In this document: positions 1 to 10,608 of the stretch, piece after piece
Layout of the letters: every line of letters starts with the position of its first letter
Numbering within the stretch: the first letter of the stretch is position 1
Origin: Gaertneriomyces semiglobifer
Taxonomy: Eukaryota > Chytridiomycota > Chytridiomycetes > Spizellomycetales > Spizellomycetaceae
DNA: 64,000 bases
Assembly: GCA_025558075.1 (NCBI GenBank)
Contig: JAHLKF010000026.1
Location: 217,992-281,991, forward strand
Reading direction: 5' to 3'
Made by a program: the position numbers and the translations under genes
The notes under the pieces: model-generated
What the model saw: the letters and a program-made list of their open reading frames with translations, nothing else
Database searches by the model: none
Told to the model about the DNA's origin: nothing

Positions 1-3000
1 CTCCTCTCCATCCTCATCCATCTCATCGTCATCTTCATCCAACTCGTCATCATCATCCTCATCCATCTCATCTCCCATCCCATCCCCAACTCCCTGTACA
101 TCAATGCCCTCTACACCCTCTGTAAAATCAAGCACCTCAAACCATGTCCGTCCCCCTTCTTTCTGTACCGCACACACCATTCGTCGCTCATCCATACGAA
201 CACGCCAGACACCTTGCACACTGCTCACCAAATCCCGAATATGGCGTCCATGAATCGGCGTCTCACCGTCCGGGCCTTGGGTGTACGGTAACCCGCGGCC
301 CAAGTCCGGCGCCATGGAAAACCCGCGACCGTAGCTTTTGGAATTGAGCTCCCACAGTTTCACGCCGCCGTCAGACCCTGATACGATCCGGTTGAGGACA
401 GGGTCGTGGTGGAAACATGTGATGGCTGCTGCGTGGCCAGAGAGAGTGGCGAGGCATTGTCCCGTGACAGGTGACCACACGCGAAGTGTCGAGTCGGCAG
501 CAGCGGAGACGAGGTATTTGGACGAGAGCTCGAGGAGACCAACTAAAGATTGATGACCTGCAAAGTACGAAAAAGCAAAAAGAATTTAGAACACAATATC
601 AGCGAACGTTGCACCACCCAAACGGGTTGCGACTGATGCAGTGGTTTGGCAGAACGCATACCTTCAAGTTTATGTAACTGTTGTCCTGTTCGTGCACACC
701 AGATTCTGACTGTCGCATCCATACTACCACTCACAGCCCTCTTCAGTTCATGACTATATCCCACACTATACACCTTCTCTGCATGTCCTCGACAGACATG
801 CGTGCATGTACCAGTCGGCAAATCCCATATCCTCACCGTCGTATCATAACTTCCACTCACTAGGGTATTACCAAAACCTGCAATGGCACGCACGGAATTG
901 GTGTGTCCAGCAAGAACATGGCGGAAGTACGGGTTGATGGGGTACTGAGGCGGGTCAGACATGGGAGACTGCGTGCCGGCGTGATAAGGAGGGTCCCGCT
1001 TCGGGTTCGGCAGACGCCATACTCGAAGCGTTGCGTCGCGCGAACCTGTTACGATGAGAGGGACGTCGGGTTCCATGCGTCCCGTTTCCGGATTACGCGA
1101 TGGGATGATGATGACGAGACACCGAACGGTAGAGGTGTGGCCTTCGAAAAGGTGGGTGCACTCTCCGGTATCCATGTCCCAAACTCGAACTGTTCGATCA
1201 GTCGATCCGGAAACCAAAACATGTTTCCAGTACTGGAGTGCCCATACTCCTCCTTCGTGTCCTTGTAATCTCTTCAACAAATTTCCAGTCGCTGTATCGT
1301 ATATATGAATCGTCTGATCGTCTGATCCGGAGACAATCTTATCACAGTCAAACTGCAAACAGGTCACGACATTAAAAGAATGGCCCGGAAAGGTGACCCG
1401 TTTGTACCGCCCTTTGAACCAGTTTTGCCGGATCATGTAGTGGCGACGGTACAATTTCTTGTGCAGCGACGGGGGCAAGCTATCCTGCGCAACAACAGGA
1501 GTGGGATTCACCGCATCCCAGTACAGCGCCCATCTCGTATCCGGCTGCATCAAACACCGCCTGTCGGGAGACGCAAAACGCAGCGGTACGCCTTCGCGCT
1601 TGGCATACGCATCTGCTTCTTCCCAAACTTCGGCTTCGTCAAACCAACTATCCTCCTGTAACCTCCGTTTCCAAATAGCTATCTCCGCACCATCGCCATC
1701 TACGACCCGTTTCCAGGCTCGGCTGACCTGCGCGCAACGCCCTAAACTGCGCAAATCCAGGTGCTGTAAGATTTGGTAGCTCAGTTCGACCGGTAGCAAA
1801 CCAAGAAAGTCTCGTTTCAAGTTTGGCAGAATCATCGAGGATACGAACTGTAGCGCCGGGAACGGACATCGTTTTAGCATCTGAAGCAACACGTACGTCT
1901 TGAGTTGGGTGGGAAAGCTGTCAAAGGTATTGAGAATGTACGGAATGTCGTTGAGAGATGGAATGTTCTGGATGTCAGCAGGAAGGCTGGGATTGGGCGG
2001 GAAGTTGATATTGCCGGTGAACGCATCTCCGCTAGGATTCATGTCAAACGAATCCAGCATGGGAACATCTCCCAAAAGAGGTCCAAATGCTTGACAATTC
2101 GCATGGGTTGTTGGTGACATGGTCGGGCTTGGTAGATTTGGCGTATTGGTTCCACTGATATCGTCACCCGGAATATTTATAGGATTGACTTCTGGAAACG
2201 GCGTGAGCGGCAACCCAAGATTGCCTTGACCTCCTGGCATGCCTTTTGAGGCAGGCATAGATCCCGACCGAAGATGCGGCGGGACTGCAGAGGCACCAAT
2301 TGATCCACGACGTTTAGGAGCTCTAGGTCTGGCATCGCTTCCTCCTCCCATAGTTGGCGAAATTTGCACTTGCTGCAGTTCTGTCGCTGTCATGGCAGCG
2401 TAATTCTCTGGAGACACCGGTCTCTTCCGGCTTCCAGTGCGACTGTACGGCTGAGCTGCTTGCGGGTACGGATGATCAACGAATGAAGACGGGGCCTCTA
2501 ACACGGAAGCGTCGCGCGGTAGCTCTTGGGCTTGAGGGATCGGCAACGAATCCTGTAAGAATTGATATAAATCTTCTGAAACGGCTGTGGATGGATGCAG
2601 GTAATATGACCAACCTCAAACGTTCCCAGTTGATCCAGGAATTCAAGTTCTCTGAAACTGGTTGAAACTCCGCCTGCTTCCACAGCAAACTTTTTCAAGC
2701 AAGGAGGGGTAGGTGCGTTGGCTAACGGATACGTCTCGGGATCCGACGGATGTCGAGGTGGCGGCGGCGGAATCAAAAGTGGGGGATAGTTGGTTGTACG
2801 AGTGGTCGTAACAACGGTCGTGGTGACCTGCTGCTGCGCAGAAAGAGCTAATTGCACTGGTTTCTCTCCAGGCGCACGATTGTTATGCAGTCCGGATGCT
2901 GATGACACTAAGAAGTTGATGAGACATACAACTACAGTAATAAGTGAAGCAACTTGAAGGTTTACCTGGTCGGGACACCCCAAATCCTTGTCCACTACCA

Positions 3001-3128
3001 GTGGTGGAAGCCGTTGACTCAAAAGGTTGGGAAGCGCCCGCTGGACCAATAGGGGCTGCTGGAGCAAAAAACGGCGGTGGATTCGGGGCAGAAGGTCGGT
3101 CACGAGTTGTTGTAGGCGATGGCAGCAT
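1..3128 (-). CDS. CDC4: Cdc4/Pop-type F-box and WD40 protein (3' end outside window)
   Basis: Probable substrate receptor of an SCF (Skp1-Cullin-F-box) ubiquitin ligase of the Cdc4/Fbxw7/Pop1 group, which binds phosphodegrons of cell-cycle regulators. Model on the minus strand: exons 3128-2966, 2907-2615, 2552-662 and 557-1, with GT..AG introns of 58, 62 and 104 nt and phases that join correctly. At least 968 codons are present and no stop is reached. The N-terminus is Pro-rich with a TTTVVTTT run. Residues about 360-400 resemble the Cdc4 dimerisation (D) domain (FPTQLKTYVLLQML), the F-box is about 401-444 (LPVELSYQILQHLDL), and WD40 repeats begin near 540 (GHEGGVWALQY, SGSTDRTVRVWD). After the last visible repeats comes an Asp/Glu-rich tail reaching the window edge. 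Family assignment is firm; the choice between Cdc4 and Pop1/Pop2 naming is not resolved. Confidence 0.9.
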
Positions 3129-3270
3129 GCTCGCTTAATGTGCGAGCGATGTGGTGATTGCCGGTGGTTATTACTACCAGCTGGATCGAAACTGTATGAT
3201 AGGCCCCGTTGACACTGGTCGTTTTGTGCTCTTCCGTAGCTGCTCAAGATGGTATGGTGGGCGGCGCAAA

Positions 3271-3280
3271 GTATATATAG
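3271..3280 (-). promoter_or_regulatory. TATA-like box upstream of the F-box gene
   Basis: An alternating TA stretch (ctatatatac read on the minus strand) lies about 145 nt before the start codon at 3128, a plausible core promoter position. It is a sequence match only. Confidence 0.35.
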
Positions 3281-3850
3281 TACGGGCGCTGGCTGATGCG
3301 GTGCCGATGAACCAGGAAGAAGAATGGACGAGTTAAAACGGGCATTCAACACAATCTTCTGATTCAAAAGACTCTCATCCTTATCAGGCCTACTCCTGTA
3401 TTGAGAATTTCTTCGCCCATCCACAGCCATGCCAGTGTCCCACAGCAGTTTGGCAAGAAGCCCTGATATAATTTGTGCCTGACAGGTTTGGAATACAAGC
3501 CCTACCCTTCTCTCTCTCCTCCTCCATGATCTTTCAGGCCAAACTCGGGCATTCAAGAAAAGCTTCTCTACGTGATGTTCACTATCGTCCAGCCACCTCC
3601 GCCTTTGCTTTTATACGACCGTCTGACTGGAGACTTACCGAAAACCTCTTTTTCCTAAATCCTCAAGGACTCGCAGCGCACGACTCTTATCTGTCCCTCA
3701 CCCTCTGCTGCAAACCCAAACGTTTGGCGATAAGCTTTTAACTGAGGGTGCAGTGGTCGTTTGGTGATAGTGTCGCAGTTCTAAAATGACCCCCAAGCAA
3801 CAATGAACACCTCTCTTTTCCCTCACACACCTCACACACAAACACACACT

Positions 3851-3940
3851 TTCTTTCTCTCTTCTACTCCCTCTCTCTTACTCTCCTACTCTCTCTTACT
3901 CCCTCGCTCTCTCTCTCTCTCTCTTACTCTCTCTCTGCTC
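3851..3940. repeat. CT-rich microsatellite / pyrimidine tract
   Basis: About 90 nt made almost only of C and T on the plus strand, mainly CTCTCT runs broken by TTACT units. It lies upstream of the minus-strand F-box gene, so it is a GA-rich tract in that gene's orientation. Confidence 0.85.
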
Positions 3941-5314
3941 AATTCCCCCCCCTCTCCGCAGACAATGCAAAAGCCCAATCAATCCTCAGCTCAGACCGCA
4001 TCATTCCCCCTCCCCCCTTATCGATACATAAATTACGCACGCGACGGACATTAACGCTGCGAAATACGCGCGCGTCAGTTGTGATTTAGTGATCTGCGAG
4101 GGAGCAATGGTTTGTTTTTGCATGGAACGGACGGACGGGGGAGCGTTGGGGGGATGGAGAGGATGGGGGAGAGCATCGCATCGCTTGACTCTCGTCTGAT
4201 GGATGGTAAATTTCTCATCGGTGCCTCCTATTGTGACCATGTTCTCGTTTACGCTTGCTATCCCCTCCGCGCAGCTTTGTAAAAGAGAACATGGTCAGGA
4301 ATGGCGTCCGTCCTTAATGCGTTTCTGTCAAAACGGTTCGGTGGAACGCCGCCGTGTTGCTCTCCCAGGGCAGGGGTTTGAAATGAAAATACATGTACAC
4401 CTCGTTTACTTATACTGCTTGTCCAAATGATGAATTGTAATTGCGCTGGAGAAAAAAACTAAATCCAATTTCACGATTGATATCCATCGTGTGCGTCCAT
4501 TTTTATGCAGAGAGCGATTGTGCCGGATTGGCAGCTTTATAACAAACACGAAGGCCTGGGCCTGTCCCTGCGCTGTGTTAAAATTAATTTTGATACCCTG
4601 GTTGCATGCGGAAAAGGTTTCTGGATGTCAATCTGTCCCATGTCAAATACCGCACGAATGACACGGTATGCTTCGTCGGCTCATCAGGAGCACTTTCAAG
4701 TGGTTCTCCGAGGGCAATTCTCAGAACAAACCCAAAACTGGGAAAGATGACATTGACCAGCTCAATGATCAATCGTTGCACTCGCACAACCTTTTGGATC
4801 AGCACGCTGTGATCTCTCCTCCAACTATATCCAAAAACCATCCATAAACATGCAAAAGAAAAAGCGACTTTGAATGTCAACCAACAAGAGGTTCCAAATC
4901 TTTCTAATGCCACTCTTTCAAAAAACGTTCCCTAACCAAAACACACAAAAAAGGAAAAGATCATACATCTTTAATCTGGCTCTCCCCCAACTCCCCTTTG
5001 ATGAATCCACCCAAACCAAGCTTCACAAAGTGAATCAAAAACATCTCGACATCATTCGCACTATTCTTCTCCTGTTACATAAACACAAGAATCAGGAAAA
5101 ATGGTTCCGCCCTTTCCGCGTGTTGTAGGGTATGGTCATAACAAATCATCTTTTTTTTGTAGAGTTAATAACAAGAGAGATGAACGAGAAGGGGCGCAGT
5201 GTGTAATATAACTAAGGTGAATCGGGGTGCGCGCGTGAAACGAGTTGTTTGGTTGGATGGCGAAAATTCGGGGTTTTATTGGGTGTTACATGGCGGTTTG
5301 GGAGACGGTGTCAC

Positions 5315-6491
5315 TTAAAACTCCGACTATACAATCATCAGTAATTAGTTTGAATGTGGCACGGGTGCACATGTCCGGCAAAGGACAAAACGCACCTTTT
5401 GAGGCTTGTAGACAATCTTCCTCGACTTGATCCAGCTCCACTTGAACCGTTTGTACCAAACCGACATGCCAAGCAACATAAAGGTGATCGCCATAGTCTT
5501 CATACCCATCTTTTTCCGCTCATCGTGCTCAGGGTAACTTGCCCAGGACAAGAACGTTGTCACGTCCTTGGCCAACTGTGCGGCGTTGTTCGGAGTGCCG
5601 TCCTCGTAGTCACACACTTCATCAAAGATTGACCGAGCCATGGCAATAGCACCACCGGGGAAGTACGGGTTGTAGTGAAGACCTTCACGGATATGGACAC
5701 CCGCTGGAGGCTCACAGTATCCCAGGAGCAGAGAGAAGATGTAGTTCTCCTCTCCGTGACGGGCACGCGAAATGCACGACAAGTCTGGCGGGTAGGCTCC
5801 TCCGTTGGCGGCACGAGCAGCGTCTTCGTTAGGGTACGGGTTGGGCATGGGGTCAGTCAACTTTCCGGGACGCATAAACATCTCTCCCTTGTCGTTCGGT
5901 CCATCCTGGTATTCGTATTCGGCGGCCATTTCCTTGGCCTCGTTTTCGGTGTGACTTACGCCAACAAGGTCACGGAAGTGGATGTATTCCATGGAGTGGC
6001 AAGCGGAGCAAACTTCTTTGTAAACCTGGAAACCACGGCGGATACTGAATAACGAAATGAGTGAGCCGACATGAAACACGTTAATATCAAGGTAGCAAAC
6101 GCTAAACCTACGAGGCGTGGTCGAAAGTCTTCCACGGCTTGTAATGATCCCATGGGTAGTGAGGAGGGTGGAGACCGTGGTCCGCGCTGGAGAAAGCATG
6201 TGCTTCAGGAAAAATGTTGATGCCCATTTCCTTGGCCTTGTCAGCCATCTTTGTCAACGTGCCAGCAGCTGACCGGTAGACAGGCTCCATGCGATCATCT
6301 GTCAGGACGTAGTTGGAAAGACCGTATCCGACAACGGCAGAGGCAGCGGCAGCCTTGGCGAACCATGCCATTGCCTCACTGCGAGATGCGCCGTACGGGC
6401 CGCTCTGTGTCGAAGCCTGGCGGATGGGTTGGAATTTCGGCGCAGCGCGGAAGCCGCGGGACGCAGCTTGTGTGGCAAATCGGGAGATCAT
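5315..6491 (-). CDS. CYT1: Cytochrome c1, heme protein of respiratory complex III
   Basis: Catalytic subunit of the mitochondrial cytochrome bc1 complex, passing electrons from the Rieske protein to cytochrome c. Model: exons 6491-6112, 6044-5396 and 5326-5315 (introns 67 and 69 nt), 346 residues. The start at 6491 gives an Arg-rich mitochondrial presequence ([15 protein letters not shown]), then a hydrophobic sorting segment. The covalent heme site CSACH is at residues 139-143, preceded by the conserved [11 protein letters not shown]. The conserved AIAMA segment should carry the axial Met. A C-terminal membrane anchor ([20 protein letters not shown]) is followed by the typical KSRKIVYKP end. 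The last intron is inferred from a good donor (gtgcgt) and acceptor (gtatag) and gives the tail QKSEF. Without it, translation would run 16 further residues to a stop at 5345. Confidence 0.95.
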
Positions 6492-7854
6492 GGCTATGAG
6501 TTGTTTGTAGACGGTGTCGTTGACGAAGGGCAAGGATTTCGGAAATAAGATGAAGAATAATGGAACAGAGATCAGTACATACAATATGGATCATGTTTCG
6601 CGTCCGCTCTGACTTTTCCGTTTCCGTCGATAACAGAACGCATGCGGCCTCTCCAACATTGTTTCCCTGTCCTCGGGGATAGGTCTCAAACTACGCTGTA
6701 ACATCCGCTGTAACATCCGCGAGGCTAATCATCTCCACAGTTGACCGATCGTATCCATTTCCAATATAAGATCTGCTCCCGCCGATGGGTGGATCGCTTG
6801 AACAACACCAACATTGAATAGCCTCTGCCTTGTTCTCTGACGCATCTCGCGTAGACCAAGTCACAAACGGGTCGAAATGGACGACCCCACACTTTACGCA
6901 TACACACCTCTTGCAACAGGTAAAATTTCTAGCTACTCTAACACAAACACCCACCCCTCAACGGCAACAGCTCTCAGCTCTCCGACGACAAGGACTAAAG
7001 GGGATATACGGTTCCGGGGATTCAAGATCCTCCTGCGTCGTTTGGTTGTTTGCGTTTCCGTTCGCCGCTTTGAATCCGATCAACTTCGGTGATTTGGGCG
7101 ACCAACGCAACCCCACATCGCGACGCGCAGTCACGTGGACACGCTGTCATGGTGATGGGACACGCTAGTGCTAGGTTATGTGGTAAGCAGCTATTGCATA
7201 ATCACATTATGCAATCAAGTGCCACCCGTGCCACCCGCTGTGATTACCTCAGCCTGCTCCGCTTTGTGTGCGACCGCGTGTCGTTCCGTTCGCAAGCAGC
7301 CGCTTTGTTTATTCTTCCTTGAATTGAGGTGAGAAGCAGTGAGCAGAGGGTGAGAGTTAGTATCAGAGAGTAAGTAGCGGAGAGAAGCGAGAGAGGTTGA
7401 CGGTCTTGGCAAGTGCACATAGGACGGTAGCAGAAATTAGGGTAGTACAGGTAGTTGGTGTCCAAAGTTTCGAGTGTGTGGATGAATTCCATTTCTAAAA
7501 AGGTATTTTTACCGTGACGATCGAAAGTACTGTTTGTTTCCGAGTTGGGAAAATTAAAACCCGCTATTTCTTCTAGTCTTCCTGCCCAGCGAGAGTATAC
7601 AACTGGGAGGTACCCCTTATGCAGCTGAGCTGTTTATGCTCTGTTGAATTTGTTTTGTCATCACCTGAGGACGCTGGCATTTCGGGGATTACTCTGGACT
7701 TACCCTGAGCACCACCACCAATACCGCGGAGGGTTTTCGGAGGGATTGCAAGGGTTGCGCTCCTCAACCTTAATCACTGGCCGTCACCACGTTCTTCCTG
7801 TCAGTCGGGATCTCTCACAGCGCCTTCGCCACAACTGACATTGTCAATTCGAAA
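6492..7854. other. Divergent promoter region between CYT1 and the 7855 gene
   Basis: No supported gene. Small frames exist on both strands but none has recognisable composition. A direct repeat of the 12-mer gctgtaacatcc occurs twice in tandem near 6692-6717. The interval presumably holds the two divergent promoters. Confidence 0.5.
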
Positions 7855-8454
7855 ATGCTCGGAACGCGACCGCCATCCATTATCACTGCTGGCATGAACA
7901 CATCTGTCGCTCCATCACCACTCTCCCCATCAACAACTACATCCAAAACCATGCCACGCCACACCCGCGACACCAAGAAACCCTTACTATCACCATCATC
8001 CAAGGCCGCTTCCCTCAAACGCTCCAATTCGTTCCCGCCTTGTCGACGCGCCTCCCGCATCCACAATGCCATGATCGCCCGCTCTGAAAAACCTTCTCAT
8101 CCCGACGACATGAGTCGAGGGAAGTATTGGGCGAGTCAACCCACCACATGCGATGACGACGACTTGCAAACCCTCATTGCCACAACCCCCACCACCAGTA
8201 ACCCGAAATTGCGTATTTCTCCGACCCACACTCCCTCCACTCCTTCCACTCCGCCGTCACCTAATACGCCTACACTCACAAAGTCCGTCTCGTTTTCCTC
8301 GACAATGACTGTTCATCGCTACGAAGAGTGGGCGAAATTACTCAAGGATTACCGAAAGGAGAAGAAGCGGGACAGCAAGCCTGGGTTGTTCCCGTGGAAG
8401 CGACCGGATATCAAAAAGTGGCCGTTGAGTAGCTTGTTCGGAAGCAGCATTTAG
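7855..8454 (+). CDS. Small basic protein with a PP1-docking-like motif
   Basis: Single-exon frame of 199 residues with consistent coding character. No catalytic domain is recognised. The first two thirds are Ser/Thr/Pro-rich and probably disordered. Near residue 145 it has KSVSFSSTMTVHRYEEWAK, followed by a Lys/Arg-rich helix-like stretch and a C-terminus with FPWKRPDIKKW. KSVSF fits the [RK]-x-V-x-F protein phosphatase 1 docking consensus. The following TVH and downstream Trp recall the PP1-binding region of the PPP1R15 (GADD34/CReP) family. That functional reading is inference from a short motif. The start at 7855 is the first ATG of the frame; an internal ATG at residue 14 is possible. Confidence 0.7.
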   Translation: MLGTRPPSIITAGMNTSVAPSPLSPSTTTSKTMPRHTRDTKKPLLSPSSKAASLKRSNSFPPCRRASRIHNAMIARSEKPSHPDDMSRGKYWASQPTTCDDDDLQTLIATTPTTSNPKLRISPTHTPSTPSTPPSPNTPTLTKSVSFSSTMTVHRYEEWAKLLKDYRKEKKRDSKPGLFPWKRPDIKKWPLSSLFGSSI

Positions 8455-8853
8455 ATACAGTCTTTTTTTTTCAGTCACAGATGTTACGAATTAGTTAATT
8501 GCTCGAGATGAAGAGATGAACGTGGGTTATGTATATTCGGTTTTTATGTGTTTCTGCACCTTAGCGTAGGTTGGGTTCGTTCGGGTGGTATTGGTCTCTT
8601 TGTATATACTATAAGTGCTTGCAAAAGGTTGAAAATATGGTATGAAAATATACGAAACTATGGAGGATAATCAATCCAGTGCTCTGAATTCCACTTGCGA
8701 GAGTGGTCTTGATAAAGAAAAGAATTGACTTGTTGCCAAAAACGAAGCATCCCAACATATATTACATTATTACTTGTACATATTCAACGGGTTCCGGGTC
8801 TACAAAAGGTGTATCATACAGCCAAATTAAAAAGAGAAAATTAAACCATTCAT
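8455..8853. other. Convergent 3' intergenic region
   Basis: AT-rich spacer between two convergent genes, containing their 3' untranslated ends. No other feature seen. Confidence 0.6.
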
Positions 8854-10608
8854 TTACAACTGTCCTCTCTGATGCTGGGTCCCATCCTCCATCAACGCAT
8901 CCACACGCAAACTCCGCAAACTGGCCGTCTCATTATCCGGCTCATCCACATCTCGTCGCCCATCTGCCACCTCGTCCGCAGTTTGAGCCGTCTGCGCTAA
9001 CGCCGAAGTCGCCCCAACCGAGCCCATCACAGGAATATTCACCACCGTATCGGTGTCACCTACGCTCTCCACATCGTCTCGCTCTTCGCCGGTTTTCCAC
9101 ACCCCACTTCCGGGATTATCACCCGCTTCTCCGTCTTGCTGTCGACGTGCCAACTCCCGCAACCGTTGTTGGCGCTTGCGGAAGCGTCGATGCGCCAGAC
9201 CGAACCATATTGCGACGCAAAATATCGGGACGAGGATGGTTGAGAAAATCGCGGCTTTGAGGACTGTGCCGGAAGTTCCTTCTTCGCCCTTAAAGTCCGG
9301 TGTCGGAGGAGCTGGCGCAAACACGACCATGTCGTCCTGGTTATAAGTCGTTTGAGTAAAAGTGTGGGCGGGCTTAAACCCTTTGGACGCCTGCAGGGAA
9401 GTTTGGAATGCTTTAAGGATAGGAGTGGAATGGGAGACCCGGTAGGGATCGTGTTCGTAGATCGTGACTGCTTTGATACGGGGAAACGTATTGTAAAAGT
9501 CTGGCGAGAGGTATTGGTCCCACCATCCTCGTTTGACATCGAGTTCTGTCGTGTTACCGCCAGTGGTGGACGGGTACTCTACTCCCGTTTCGGCGATCAA
9601 CATGGGTTTATTCTTTTCTACGACGAATGACCAATAGAAGTTCGCTTGGGAAACCATGTTCACACCTTGGATGATTTCTTGAAGGGCGGTCGCTGGAGGC
9701 ACGGTACCTGTCGATGGGTAATAAATTGAAAGCCCGACCCAATCAACATACTCATTGCCTGGCCAATAGGGCGTGTATGGGTTGTCCTCCTGGTTGACCA
9801 CGTTATCTTGGTTCGTGTCCAGTAGGCGACGGGCGACATCATCGTATACTCTGTCTGCCAGTTCGCTTGGGGAGAGGTCGGGATAGCTGCTTCCTTCATA
9901 CGGGGCCCAAACAAGCGCAGTCAAATTCGCATCCGGTTGTTGCCTGATCCCTTCTGATAATTTCCTGAAGGCTTCAATGAACGGAAAAGGTTGTAATCCC
10001 CAAGGCACTGATCCAGAGTTCATCCCCGGGGCGAAGCGCAGGAGGATCCGCCGTCCACGGCGGTTGAAACCGCGACACAGACCAACGATTTGAGAAAAGG
10101 TTGTCGACGAAATTTGAGAGAGTCCCGATTCTGGAAAGATGGAGAGGTAAAGGACTGCGTCGGTGCGTGTATCGTCGATCAAGGCAAGGTTGTCCAGGCT
10201 CAATCGGCTGGAAGGCGCAATCCCGTTTGAACCTTTGGAATCAACGACGATACGAGCGGACATGTGCACAATCGAACTGTTGAATTTAATCTTCTCGTTG
10301 AAATGTCTAGGTGTGAGAGGGCCATCCTTTGCGTCGCTGGTTGCTCCTTTGGTGGAATTGAGCCAAACCCCAAAGTACCGCTCGTTATCTACTGGTTCCA
10401 GATTGGCAAAGGACGTGCTTGGTGTTGTTGCTGTCTGCGTTGGACGTGGGGTGGTTGTGGCGGATGGTTGTGATGGTGGCCGTTGTGGAGCAGATCCGGA
10501 AGGCGGCCCCTGGGCGTGTACTATGTCTGGGAGTACCGTTATGCATAATATGAGGATGAATATCAGGGGTGACAGGTGATGCTTTGTAGGCCGGAGCCTG
10601 GCTGCCAT
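8854..10608 (-). CDS. GH26-like glycoside hydrolase domain protein, membrane-anchored, probably inactive
   Basis: 584 residues in one exon. The start at 10608 is chosen because it opens a clear signal peptide (hydrophobic core LIFILILCITVLPDIVHA, residues about 14-32); the frame continues upstream but without such a signal. A Pro/Thr-rich linker (35-65) leads to a (beta/alpha)8-like domain at about 70-405 resembling family 26 mannanase-type enzymes: RRILLRFAPGMNSGSVPWG, TALVWAPYEGSSYP, WPGNEYVDWVGLSIYY and the nucleophile segment MLIAETG with Glu341. The acid/base Glu expected in the HEMN/PEMN motif is Gly195 here. One transmembrane helix (453-472) precedes a basic stop-transfer sequence and an acidic cytoplasmic tail of about 110 residues. 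I infer a plasma-membrane or wall-facing carbohydrate-binding protein rather than an active hydrolase. Fold assignment is fairly sure; substrate is unknown. Confidence 0.8.
   Translation of the reverse strand: MAARLRPTKHHLSPLIFILILCITVLPDIVHAQGPPSGSAPQRPPSQPSATTTPRPTQTATTPSTSFANLEPVDNERYFGVWLNSTKGATSDAKDGPLTPRHFNEKIKFNSSIVHMSARIVVDSKGSNGIAPSSRLSLDNLALIDDTRTDAVLYLSIFPESGLSQISSTTFSQIVGLCRGFNRRGRRILLRFAPGMNSGSVPWGLQPFPFIEAFRKLSEGIRQQPDANLTALVWAPYEGSSYPDLSPSELADRVYDDVARRLLDTNQDNVVNQEDNPYTPYWPGNEYVDWVGLSIYYPSTGTVPPATALQEIIQGVNMVSQANFYWSFVVEKNKPMLIAETGVEYPSTTGGNTTELDVKRGWWDQYLSPDFYNTFPRIKAVTIYEHDPYRVSHSTPILKAFQTSLQASKGFKPAHTFTQTTYNQDDMVVFAPAPPTPDFKGEEGTSGTVLKAAIFSTILVPIFCVAIWFGLAHRRFRKRQQRLRELARRQQDGEAGDNPGSGVWKTGEERDDVESVGDTDTVVNIPVMGSVGATSALAQTAQTADEVADGRRDVDEPDNETASLRSLRVDALMEDGTQHQRGQL

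Larger units (their letters stand above)
3129..5314. other. Gene-poor interval upstream of CDC4 and downstream of CYT1
   Basis: Contains the F-box gene promoter, the pyrimidine tract at 3851-3940 and AT-rich sequence. Open frames here are short. One minus-strand frame at 4584-4913 reads as 109 residues with hydrophobic stretches, but it has no recognised domain and no convincing splice context, so it is not called as a gene. Confidence 0.5.

Noticed and set aside
4584..4913. 109-residue minus-strand frame with hydrophobic segments downstream of CYT1
   Set aside because: No family resemblance, no splice partners and no promoter context; could be chance in AT-rich spacer.
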